Shown here: positions 13,789 through 21,633 of the stretch, piece after piece
How positions within the stretch are numbered: position 1 is the stretch's first letter
Layout: every line of letters begins with the position of its first letter
Source of the DNA: Euzebya tangerina
Lineage (GTDB): Bacteria; Actinomycetota; Nitriliruptoria; Euzebyales; Euzebyaceae
DNA: 64,000 bases
NCBI RefSeq assembly: GCF_003074135.1
Contig: NZ_PPDK01000001.1
Coordinates: 2,852,001-2,916,000 of the forward strand
Direction: 5' to 3'
Translations under genes and position numbers: made by a program
The notes under the pieces: model-generated
Database searches by the model: none
Told to the model about the DNA's origin: nothing
What the model saw: only the letters and a program-made list of their open reading frames with translations

Positions 13789-15195
13789 CTAGGCGCGAAG
13801 GTTCGACGCGTCGATGAAGGGCCGCTCCTCCTCACCCATGGGGGTCGCGGGCGGCGCGTCGAACCAGAACTCCTCCGAGATGCGGCGCCACGTGTTGGTT
13901 GCGCCGAGCAGCGCCATGATCGAGTTGATGCCCCACTGGATGCGATTGAGCACCAGGTAGTCGGGGGGCAGGTTCAGCCGTCTGATCATGTCGGAGTACC
14001 CCGCTCGCGGGTCGCTGGTCATGGCGATGACGCTCTGCGCGAAGGTCTGCGTGTAGGTGAAGGGCTCGTAGCTGAGGATCGGCGCGTTGAAGGCCTTGAA
14101 CCAGTCCAGGAGGCGCTGTGCGTCGGGCTTGGCACCCGGGAGGAAACCCGCCTCGTCGAACACCGCGAGCAGCCCCTCGGCATCGTCCTCCCACAGCGGT
14201 GCCAGCTGCCGCTTGATCATGGCCCGCATCTGCGAGGTGAAGGTCTTGACGGCGCCGAAGTCCAAGAACACGACCGAGCCGTCACCGGGAAACAGATAGT
14301 TCCCCGGATGCGGGTCACCGTTGAAGAGACGGAAGCGGTGGAGGGAACCGAAGGAGAACCGGTAGATCGCCTCGGCGTACCGCTGCTTCGCGGCATCGTC
14401 GGCCTCGGCGAGCATGCCCTCGAAGGACTGGCCCTCGACGAACTCGGTCACCAGGATGCGGGGACGACACCACTCCAGGTGGACCGCCGGGATGCGGACG
14501 AAGGGGTGCCCGTCGTAGCGGTCGAAGAAGGCCTGGTGGTACTGGGCCTCGCGCTGGTAGTCGAGCTCGTCAGACATGCGGTCCCGCAGCTCGAGCATGA
14601 GCGGCTTGACCTTGAGGTTGGGGGAGACGACCTTGACCAGGGGTGCCAGGAGCTCGGCGTTGTCGAGGTCGGACTCGATGGCCTCGGCGATCCCGGGGTA
14701 CTGGACCTTCACCGCGACGTCGCTGCCATCGGGCAGGGTTGCGCGATGGACTTGACCGATGGAAGCCGACGCGACCGGCTCGGGGTCCCACACCGCGAAG
14801 ACGTCCTCGGCGGGTGTGCCGTACTGCTCAGCGATCACACCCTCGATGACCTCAACCCCGACCGGCTCGGACTGCGCGCGCAGGGCGGCGAGCTCCTGCT
14901 GGTAGGCCGCACGCACCTCGGGTGGCAGATCCACGTCCACGAAGGAGGCGATCTGGCCCATCTTCATCGCCAGACCCTTCATCGATCCCAGCAACTCTGC
15001 GGCCTGGGCGGCCGTCTCCGCGTGGAAGGCCGTCTCGGCACCACCCTGGCCGGTGAGGTCCCGCAGACGGGCCCCCAGCAACCCGGCCCCGGCACCGGCG
15101 GAGAACCGTGCGAGGTTCCGCCCCCGCGAGAGGCGATCCCCCAAGGGATTCCCGCGGCCGTCGTCAGACGCGGGAGTAGGGCGGTCGGATGCCAT
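13789..15195 (-). CDS. AarF/UbiB (ABC1) family atypical kinase
   Basis: This 468-residue protein carries the ABC1/ADCK hallmarks: the KxGQ motif at residues 78-81 (MKMGQ), the A-rich loop and catalytic Lys near 163 (VAVKVQYPG), then GDPHPGNYLF and LDFGAV, corresponding to the catalytic and metal-binding loops. The family acts in ubiquinone or menaquinone-lipid homeostasis as an ATPase/kinase-like protein. The substrate here is unknown. It is divergent from the PP2C phosphatase, sharing a 47-base control region, and lies upstream of the wall-protein/lipoprotein pair. Confidence 0.92.
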   Translation of the reverse strand: MASDRPTPASDDGRGNPLGDRLSRGRNLARFSAGAGAGLLGARLRDLTGQGGAETAFHAETAAQAAELLGSMKGLAMKMGQIASFVDVDLPPEVRAAYQQELAALRAQSEPVGVEVIEGVIAEQYGTPAEDVFAVWDPEPVASASIGQVHRATLPDGSDVAVKVQYPGIAEAIESDLDNAELLAPLVKVVSPNLKVKPLMLELRDRMSDELDYQREAQYHQAFFDRYDGHPFVRIPAVHLEWCRPRILVTEFVEGQSFEGMLAEADDAAKQRYAEAIYRFSFGSLHRFRLFNGDPHPGNYLFPGDGSVVFLDFGAVKTFTSQMRAMIKRQLAPLWEDDAEGLLAVFDEAGFLPGAKPDAQRLLDWFKAFNAPILSYEPFTYTQTFAQSVIAMTSDPRAGYSDMIRRLNLPPDYLVLNRIQWGINSIMALLGATNTWRRISEEFWFDAPPATPMGEEERPFIDASNLRA

Positions 15196-15242
15196 GTGCC
15201 TCCATCATGCCCGGGCGTGCCGGTTACAGTCGGCGGCCGACC

Positions 15243-16025
15243 ATGACCGAGCGACCGTCGATCACCAGTGCCCTCCTGCGGGGTTGCGACCACACGGACC
15301 TGGACCGCATCGCGGCGACCGCCGTCTCGCCCGGGCTGGCCATCGCACTGTCCCGAGGGCGTGAGCCGAAGCGCTACCACTACACCGATCCGAACGAGGA
15401 CATCGTCGGGGCGACGGCCGGCGAAGAGTCGGTGGTCCTGGTGGCGGCTGACGGCCACAACGGCTGGTCTGCCAGCCATCAGGCCGCCCCGATGCTGCTG
15501 GAGCGGATGACAGCATGGAGGACGGCCCCGAGCAGGCGAGAGATGGTCCTGGTGTTCCACGAGATCAACGCCGCCCTGCACGACGCGCGAGCGGGCGCTG
15601 ATCCCGCGCAGGGTAGGTCGCGGACCACGCTCAGCCTTGCCCTGGTGAGGCGGGACGATCACGGTCAGCGGTACCTGACCCACGCGACGGTCGGGGATTC
15701 GCCGGTGCTGGTCATCCGGGACCGCCGGACCTACCGGGTCAGCAAGGACCGGCACCGGTTCCTGGGGAATTCGCTGTCCGCCCCGCAGGTCGCCGGCTCG
15801 ATGGACTACGGCCAGACCGACCTGGGCCCCCACGACGTCGTGGTGGTGGTGACCGACGGGTACACCAACTTCGCCAGGGCGGGGGACATCGCCCGCCTCC
15901 TGCAACCGACGGCGGAGCAGTCCGCACGCCGGATCATCGACCACGCCGGCGAGCAGGGGGCAGGGGACAACGTCGCCGTTGCGGTGCTCTTCGGCGACGG
16001 GCCTGCTCATCCGGCCGACGCGTGA
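15243..16025 (+). CDS. PP2C-family Ser/Thr protein phosphatase
   Basis: This 260-residue single-domain protein carries metal-binding motifs of the PPM family: NED near residue 52, AADGHNGW at 68-75, VGDSPVLVI near 157, VTDGYTNF near 206 and GAGDNVAVAVL near 240. It should dephosphorylate Ser/Thr on an unidentified protein. No membrane span or regulatory domain is fused. The ATG at 15243 gives a clean N-terminus; 15189 would run into the AarF gene's start. It is followed 12 bases later by the CysQ-like gene. Confidence 0.88.
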   Translation: MTERPSITSALLRGCDHTDLDRIAATAVSPGLAIALSRGREPKRYHYTDPNEDIVGATAGEESVVLVAADGHNGWSASHQAAPMLLERMTAWRTAPSRREMVLVFHEINAALHDARAGADPAQGRSRTTLSLALVRRDDHGQRYLTHATVGDSPVLVIRDRRTYRVSKDRHRFLGNSLSAPQVAGSMDYGQTDLGPHDVVVVVTDGYTNFARAGDIARLLQPTAEQSARRIIDHAGEQGAGDNVAVAVLFGDGPAHPADA

Positions 16026-16037
16026 CACCCTCGGCCC

Positions 16038-16814
16038 ATGGCTGAACCTGCTGACCACACCCTGGCCCGTCGTTTGGCAACGGAGGCCGGACGGATGTTG
16101 GTCGCGTTGCGCGCCGAGCATCCGGATCCCGGCGCTCGCCGCCAGGCCCTCAAGGACGCCGGGGACGCCAGCGCCCAGGTCTTGATCGCGCGGCTTCTGA
16201 GCGAGGAGGTGCCGTCCGACGCGGTGTTGAGCGAGGAGGCTCGGGACAGCGCAGATCGGCTGTCGGCGGACCGGGTGTGGATCATCGACCCGGTGGACGG
16301 GACCCGGGAGTTCGGCGAGCCGCCACGCGACGACTGGGCTGTCCACGTCGGCCTGTGGGAGCGAGGGGTCGACGATGCGGATGAGGGGGAGTTGACGGTC
16401 GGCGCGGTCGCCCTCCCAGCCCTCGAGCTGACCCTGGGAACAGACGCTCCGCCGGCCCTGCCGCCGGCCGCAGAGCGACCGCGGGTGGTGGTGAGCCGCA
16501 CCCGACCGCCGGAGGAGGCGCAGCGGGTCGCCAGGGCGCTGGGCGGCGAGTTGGTGCCCATGGGCAGCGCCGGCGCGAAGGCCATGGCGGTCGTCCGTGG
16601 GTTGGCGGAGGTCTACGTGCACGCGGGTGGGCAGTACGAGTGGGACTCAGCCGCGCCGGTGGCCGTCGCCCGAGCGGCGGGACTGCACACCAGCCGGATC
16701 GACGGGACGTCGTTGCGATACAACCAGCCGGACCCCTACCTGCCGGACCTGCTGATCTGTCGCCCGGAGTTGGCCGCCACCGCGCTGGCGGCGATCCGCG
16801 AGGCTACGGCCTGA
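16038..16814 (+). CDS. Inositol-monophosphatase-family phosphatase, CysQ-like
   Basis: This 258-residue protein has the FIG/IMPase metal motif DPVDGTREF near residue 82, the upstream SEE glutamates (LSEEARDS) and the C-terminal WDSAAPVAVARAAG motif. The length and the GTREF variant point to 3'(2'),5'-bisphosphate nucleotidase (CysQ, PAP/PAPS recycling in sulfate assimilation) or a related sugar phosphatase rather than classical SuhB. It probably shares a transcript with the upstream phosphatase gene and converges with the acetoacetyl-CoA synthetase gene across a repeat-bearing gap. Confidence 0.85.
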   Translation: MAEPADHTLARRLATEAGRMLVALRAEHPDPGARRQALKDAGDASAQVLIARLLSEEVPSDAVLSEEARDSADRLSADRVWIIDPVDGTREFGEPPRDDWAVHVGLWERGVDDADEGELTVGAVALPALELTLGTDAPPALPPAAERPRVVVSRTRPPEEAQRVARALGGELVPMGSAGAKAMAVVRGLAEVYVHAGGQYEWDSAAPVAVARAAGLHTSRIDGTSLRYNQPDPYLPDLLICRPELAATALAAIREATA

Positions 16815-16863
16815 CCGGGGCGCGGTGGTGTGTCGGCTGCGAGCGCGGGCCGCTCAGAGGTGA

Positions 16864-16943
16864 CACACCCGTGAAGCCACCCCCGAGCAGCACACCCGTG
16901 AAGCCACCCCGAGCAGCACACGCGTGAAGCCACGCCCGAGCAG
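16864..16943. repeat. Three tandem copies of a 26-27 bp repeat
   Basis: Copies at 16864-16890, 16891-16916 and 16917-16943 share CACAC(C/G)CGTGAAGCCAC followed by a C-rich stretch and CGAGCAG. Copy 2 is one base shorter and copy 3 has two substitutions. A further CACACC follows. The array fills the gap between two convergent genes and encodes nothing convincing. Confidence 0.9.
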
Positions 16944-16958
16944 CACACCTCGGCCGAG

Positions 16959-18902
16959 TTAGGCGAACAGCGAGCGGTACGCCTCCAACGCCTCCGGGTT
17001 GGCCATCGCGTCCGCGTTGTCCACGGTGCCGCCATCGATGACCGTCTTGACGGCCTTCTCGACCTTCTTGCCCGAGATCGTGTACGGCACCGCAGGCACC
17101 TGCACGATGTGTGCCGGGACGTGCCGTGGGGTTGTCGTGGTCCGGATGTCGGTGCGGATCCGGGTCAGCAACGCCTCGTCCAGCTCCGCGCCCTCCACGA
17201 GCACCACGCACAGCACCACCTCGACGTCTCCCTCCACCTGTCGGCCCACGACGATGGAGTCCTCGATCTCGGGGATCTGCTCGATCGCTCGGTAGATCTC
17301 CGCAGTGCCAATCCGCACCCCGCCGGGGTTGAGCGTCGTGTCCGACCGTCCGTAGAAGATCACCCCTCCCTCGGGTCGGATCTCGATGTAGTCCCCGTGG
17401 GTCCAGACACCGGGGTGCTCCTCGAAGTACGCCGACCGGTACTTCTCATCGTCGGGGTCGTTCCAGAACGAGACCGGCATCGAGGGGAACGGCTGGACGC
17501 AGACCAGCTCTCCCTTGGTCCCCACAGGGACCTCCTCGCCGGCGGGATCGACGGCCCGCACGTCCATGCCGAGCGCACGTGCCTGCAGCTCTCCGCGCCG
17601 GACCGGCAGTATCGGGACGCCACCGGCGAAGCAGCCGATGAGGTCCGTCCCGCCGCTGACCGAGGCCACCTGGATGTCGGCGGCGACATTCCCGTAGATC
17701 CAGTCGAACTGCTCCGGGTTGAGGGGTGCGCCGGTCGACATGAGCGCACGCAGAATCGAGAGGTCGGCAGCCTCACGCGGTACCAGCTCCGCCTGGGCAC
17801 AGGCGGCGAGGAACTTGGGGCTGGTCCCGAAGTGCGTGACGCCGAGCTCCTCCGCCACCGACCAGAGGCGGGCGAGGTCGGGATGGGAGGGGCTCCCGTC
17901 GTACAGCACGATCACCGACCGGCTGGCCAAGGCCGAGACCAGCCAGTTCCACATCATCCACCCGCAGGTGGTGAACCACATGATCACATCGCCCGGCCGC
18001 AGATCGCTGTTCAGCTGGTGCTCGACCAGGTGCTTGACCAGCGTGCCGCCGTGGCCGTGGACGATCGACTTGGGGGCCCCCGTGGTGCCGGAGGAGTACA
18101 TGATGAACAGCGGATGGTCGAAGGGCACCTGCTGGAACGTCGGCTCTGCGGGGGTCCCGGTCAACAACGCCGCATAGGCGTGGACCGCCAGCGACCAGGA
18201 GGTTGAATCGAATGCCGCCACCCCGGACCCGACGAAGTCCACGACGATGAGGTGATCCAGGGTCGGGAGCGCGCGGACGATCCCGTCGACCTTGTCGGCC
18301 AGGTCGTGAACCCGGCCGTTGTAGCGGTACCCGTCGGCGACGAGCAGCACGGTGGGCTCGACCTGACCGAACCGGTCGACCACTCCAGCGGCGCCGAAGT
18401 CCGGAGAGGTGGACGACCAGGTCGCCCCCAAGCCGGTTGCGGCCAACATGACCACGAGCGTCTCGACGGTGTTGGGCATGAACGCGCACACGCGGTCACC
18501 AGCCTGGACGCCCATCCCGGAGAGGGCCTGCTGCAGCGCGCCGACCTGGGCTCGTACCTGGCCGCGCGTCAGCCGTCGAGGGTGTTGCCCCTCGCCGGTC
18601 GAGATGACGGCCACCTCGTCGGCTGGACCTGCAAGGAGGTTCTCGGCGTAGTTCAGCCGCGCGTCCGGGAAGAAGCGCCTCCCGGGCATGCCCGTCCCGC
18701 TGCTGATCCGCTCACCCCTGTGGCCGACGACGCCCAACTCGTCCCAGACGAGAGACCAGAAGCCGTCGATGTCGGCGACCGACCACGCGTGCAACTCGGC
18801 GTAGCTCGTCGGCGCACCGGGTGCGGCAGCCATGAAGGCCGCGAGGTTGGTCCGTTGGGCGGCGGTCGGGTCGGGCTCCCAGAGCACGGGGTTGGATGCC
18901 AT
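16959..18902 (-). CDS. aacS: Acetoacetyl-CoA synthetase
   Basis: This 647-residue member of the ANL adenylate-forming family activates acetoacetate with ATP and CoA. The N-terminal ACAS_N region is followed by the P-loop-like YSSGTTGAPKSIVHGHGG (about residue 265), the TCGWMMWNW motif typical of AacS, GTDLIGCF near 415, GDY.E and YGRSDTTLNPGGVRIGTAEIYRAIE near 520-545. The C-terminal ISGKKVEKAVK motif carries the acetylatable catalytic lysine. The length matches the family. It feeds acetoacetate or polyhydroxybutyrate-derived carbon into acetyl-CoA. It stands alone on the minus strand. Confidence 0.94.
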   Translation of the reverse strand: MASNPVLWEPDPTAAQRTNLAAFMAAAPGAPTSYAELHAWSVADIDGFWSLVWDELGVVGHRGERISSGTGMPGRRFFPDARLNYAENLLAGPADEVAVISTGEGQHPRRLTRGQVRAQVGALQQALSGMGVQAGDRVCAFMPNTVETLVVMLAATGLGATWSSTSPDFGAAGVVDRFGQVEPTVLLVADGYRYNGRVHDLADKVDGIVRALPTLDHLIVVDFVGSGVAAFDSTSWSLAVHAYAALLTGTPAEPTFQQVPFDHPLFIMYSSGTTGAPKSIVHGHGGTLVKHLVEHQLNSDLRPGDVIMWFTTCGWMMWNWLVSALASRSVIVLYDGSPSHPDLARLWSVAEELGVTHFGTSPKFLAACAQAELVPREAADLSILRALMSTGAPLNPEQFDWIYGNVAADIQVASVSGGTDLIGCFAGGVPILPVRRGELQARALGMDVRAVDPAGEEVPVGTKGELVCVQPFPSMPVSFWNDPDDEKYRSAYFEEHPGVWTHGDYIEIRPEGGVIFYGRSDTTLNPGGVRIGTAEIYRAIEQIPEIEDSIVVGRQVEGDVEVVLCVVLVEGAELDEALLTRIRTDIRTTTTPRHVPAHIVQVPAVPYTISGKKVEKAVKTVIDGGTVDNADAMANPEALEAYRSLFA

Positions 18903-18962
18903 GGCCGAACCCTAGAGGTCGACCACCCTCGTGGTCGACGCGATGGCGAGGCGGTCGGGCGG

Positions 18963-20432
18963 CTACGACCCCGACCGCATCACCTCGATTCGGACGGTTG
19001 CGACACCGTCGTCCTTCATCCGCAGTTCGTCCGCAGCAGCTGAGGAGACGTCCAGGACGCGATCGCCGGAGAAGGGCCCCCGGTCGTTGATCCGGAGGTT
19101 CACGACCTCCCCGTTGTCCAGGTTGGTGACCCGGATGAGGCTGTTGAACGGGAGCGTGCGATGTGCTGCGGTGAACTCGGCGGGGTCGAACGTCTCGCCG
19201 TTGGCCGTCGGCCGTCCCTCGAAGCCTGGTCCGTACCACGAGGCCACGCCGTGGATCACCTCCACGGGGGAACCGTCCCCGACGTCCGGCTGTGTCGGAC
19301 CAGGCGGGCTGATCGGGTCCGGGGCGGGGGCGGAGGAGGGGGCCGGCTCCGGCTCCTCCGGCGGGCCAAGCGGCTCTGGGGGAGCGGAGAGCGGCCCGGG
19401 CTCGTTCTGCAGGGCCGAGTCGAGTTGGGCGACCACGAAGTCATCGGCAGCGACCGGCCCGCCGACGACCACACCGGAGCTGAGCACGTGGGCGTTGCTG
19501 CGCAGGAACGTCTCGCTCGTCGCCGGCAGCTGGTCGGTCGGGGGGACCAGCAGCAGCGGGGCGCCCAGGCTTGCGGCCAGCGATCCGGCCGACAGCGCAT
19601 CGGGGAAGGCGCGGCCGGAGGCGAACACCGCAGGACGGGGACTGCCGTCGAACCGTCGCAGCGACTCCGCAGCCAGTGCCACCGACGTGTCGTACCGACT
19701 GCTCTCGACGATCCGCCGTGTCTGATACCCGAGCCCTCGCAGCTGGTCCTCCACCTGATCTGAGATCGTCTGGGCATTGCCGAGGATGATGACCTCGGAT
19801 GCGCTGAGCTGGGCCAGGGCACCGACGGTTGCCGACGGTAGGGCGTCCGGCTGGGTGAGCAGGGTCGGGATCCGGTCAGGAGTGGCCGCGAGGGACCCGG
19901 AGGCAACGGCATCCGGCCACGCACGGTCGGGGTTTGGGTGTTCACCGAGCGCGAGCACCACCTCACCCGTCCGCGAGGGCCCGGCGGCGACGGCGATGGC
20001 CTGAGCGGTCTCGAAGCGACTCGCGCCGGCCAGTCTGTTGATGTCGTAGCCGAGCGTTCGCAGACGCTGCTCGACCGCGTCGGAGACGGCGTTCACGCCC
20101 CCGAGGATCCACACCCGATCAGCCTGGAGTCGTGCCAGTTCGGCCTCGACGGCGACCGGGAGGCTGTCGGTGGCGGTCAGCAGCAGAGGAGCGTGCAGCG
20201 CGTGCGTGAGCGCGCTGGCGGCCAACGCGTCGGGGAAGCTGAACGCGGTCGCCAGGACCACGTCGGAGGCTTGGGACCGGAACTGCTGGGACGCCTCGAC
20301 GGCGGTCTGGATGCGATCGTTTCCGGCGGCACGGCTGACGACGGAGTCTGCTGAGGCCAGGGTTGGGCTCAGCGACACGACGAGTACGGCTACCAGGAGT
20401 GATGTGGCAGCGCGTTTGAGGGAGAGGGGCAT
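18963..20432 (-). CDS. CWB2-repeat protein with C-terminal RlpA-type barrel domain
   Basis: This 489-residue secreted protein has a signal peptide (to about residue 28) and three cell-wall-binding repeat 2 units (about 32-350) with the typical R-x2-G-x2-R-x2-TA, FPDAL and V-x-I-x-GG signatures. A Pro/Glu/Ala-rich linker (about 350-390) leads to a double-psi beta-barrel like RlpA (about 393-485; GVASWYG...NGETFDP...LRINDRGPF...). The conserved Glu of NGETFD and Asp of INDRGPF, considered catalytic in RlpA lytic transglycosylases, are both present, so it may be a wall-bound glycan-strand hydrolase. The 200 bases upstream (20433-20636) show no gene, and I found no convincing riboswitch there. 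Confidence 0.88.
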   Translation of the reverse strand: MPLSLKRAATSLLVAVLVVSLSPTLASADSVVSRAAGNDRIQTAVEASQQFRSQASDVVLATAFSFPDALAASALTHALHAPLLLTATDSLPVAVEAELARLQADRVWILGGVNAVSDAVEQRLRTLGYDINRLAGASRFETAQAIAVAAGPSRTGEVVLALGEHPNPDRAWPDAVASGSLAATPDRIPTLLTQPDALPSATVGALAQLSASEVIILGNAQTISDQVEDQLRGLGYQTRRIVESSRYDTSVALAAESLRRFDGSPRPAVFASGRAFPDALSAGSLAASLGAPLLLVPPTDQLPATSETFLRSNAHVLSSGVVVGGPVAADDFVVAQLDSALQNEPGPLSAPPEPLGPPEEPEPAPSSAPAPDPISPPGPTQPDVGDGSPVEVIHGVASWYGPGFEGRPTANGETFDPAEFTAAHRTLPFNSLIRVTNLDNGEVVNLRINDRGPFSGDRVLDVSSAAADELRMKDDGVATVRIEVMRSGS

Positions 20433-20636
20433 GGAGCGGGGAGGGTGGAGGTCAGGACACCGCTGATCAGCGGGGCAGACTGTCTGGTGTGCGACCGTCT
20501 GCGGTGTGTCGAGCCTGGTCAGAGGGGGAATGGCCAGAAGATCGACGTCACCACGTTGCTAGGCAATCTGCCCAGAAGGACGTCTCAGTACAACGGACTG
20601 CCGATGTCCAGACGGACACCTATCCGATTTGACTAG

Positions 20637-21041
20637 TTACGCTCCGGCGCTTGCCTTGACGGCGAGGACTGGACAATCGGCGCCCAGAAGCACATCTTGA
20701 GCGTTGGACCCCAGTACGAACTTGCCGACGGGGGACCGACGTCGAACGCCGATGACGATCAGATCGATGTCCTGCTCGCGCGCGTAGGCCACCAGGTCCT
20801 TGCCCGGATCGGCTCCTCGGACCAGTGCGTGCACCTCCGACGACACGCCCTCGGTCGCCAGGTCCGAGCTGATCGCTTCCAGCTGCTCCTCGTACCCAGC
20901 GATCTGGTCCTCGTCCCGTCCCTCGCCATGGAAGGAGTGAACCAGGAACAGCGTCGCGTCACGCAGCTTGGCCTCAGCCGTTGCGGCGGCCACGGCCGCA
21001 TGCCCCTCGGGTGTGTCGACGTAGCCGACGAGGATCTTCAC
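20637..21041 (-). CDS. Universal stress protein (UspA family)
   Basis: This 134-residue protein is a single Usp domain with the start strand MKILVGYVDTPEG, a central IDLIVIGVRRRSPVGKFVLGSNAQ segment giving the ATP-binding G-x2-G-x(n)-G-S pattern, and a closing CPVLAVK strand. ATP-binding Usp proteins act as cytosolic dimers in dormancy and stress adaptation. It is monocistronic and divergent from the ACT-domain gene across about 150 bases (21042-21194). Confidence 0.9.
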   Translation of the reverse strand: MKILVGYVDTPEGHAAVAAATAEAKLRDATLFLVHSFHGEGRDEDQIAGYEEQLEAISSDLATEGVSSEVHALVRGADPGKDLVAYAREQDIDLIVIGVRRRSPVGKFVLGSNAQDVLLGADCPVLAVKASAGA

Positions 21042-21194
21042 AGGGTGCTCCTTGCAGTCGAGATGGGACCATCGAGACGGGCGTCAGCATACGTCGGTCA
21101 GGGGCAGCCCGGTGTGCAAGACTGCGGTAGACGCGTTCGATGCCGATGTCGGCGCGCCCCACGCAACAAGACCGCAGGCAACAAGGATGGTTGG

Positions 21195-21569
21195 ATGCAC
21201 AAGGACTTCACCCTCATTCCGGACGATCACCCTGGTGCGCTCGCCCGCCTCGGTGAGGCGTGCGGGAAGGCCGAGATCAACATCGAGGGGATCAGTGCCT
21301 TCACCGGGGGTGGCAAGGGGGTGGTCCACGTCTTGGTCCCCGATGCCGAGCACGCGCTCGAGGTCCTGACCGAGGCGGGGTTGGACGTCCGGGCCGCACG
21401 CGACGTGGTGGTCACCGACATCCCTGACCGCCCGGGTGCGATGGGCGAGGTCTGCCGTCAGGTGGCGGATGCCGGCATCAACATCGAGCAGGCGTATCTG
21501 GCCACCGGCGGGCGGATGGTGCTGGTGGTCGATGACGTCGAGCAGGCCCGGGCCTTGCTCGGACGCTGA
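21195..21569 (+). CDS. Tandem ACT-domain protein
   Basis: This 124-residue protein contains two ACT-type modules. The first is residues 3-65 (FTLIPDDHPGALARLGEACGKAEINIEGIS); the second is 67-124 (DIPDRPGAMGEVCRQVADAGINIEQAYLA). There is no enzymatic domain, so it is probably an amino-acid-sensing regulatory protein. The ATG at 21195 is used because upstream in-frame starts run through the Usp gene. It lies 64 bases ahead of the large NAD-glutamate dehydrogenase, itself an amino-acid-regulated enzyme, which suggests a functional link. Confidence 0.85.
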   Translation: MHKDFTLIPDDHPGALARLGEACGKAEINIEGISAFTGGGKGVVHVLVPDAEHALEVLTEAGLDVRAARDVVVTDIPDRPGAMGEVCRQVADAGINIEQAYLATGGRMVLVVDDVEQARALLGR

Positions 21570-21633
21570 GTAGCGCCGGGGCGGCACGAGCTCGCGTGGC
21601 GCGGTCGATCAGCTGAGCGGAGGCGGGAGAGCG

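Noticed and set aside
16804-17211. Cys/Gly/Trp-rich frame across the tandem repeat
   Set aside because: It only reflects the repeat unit and antisense aacS; there is no start signal.
20433-20636. c-di-AMP (ydaO-type) riboswitch before the CWB2-RlpA gene
   Set aside because: Such leaders are common before wall hydrolases in actinobacteria, but the conserved core could not be found on the minus strand.
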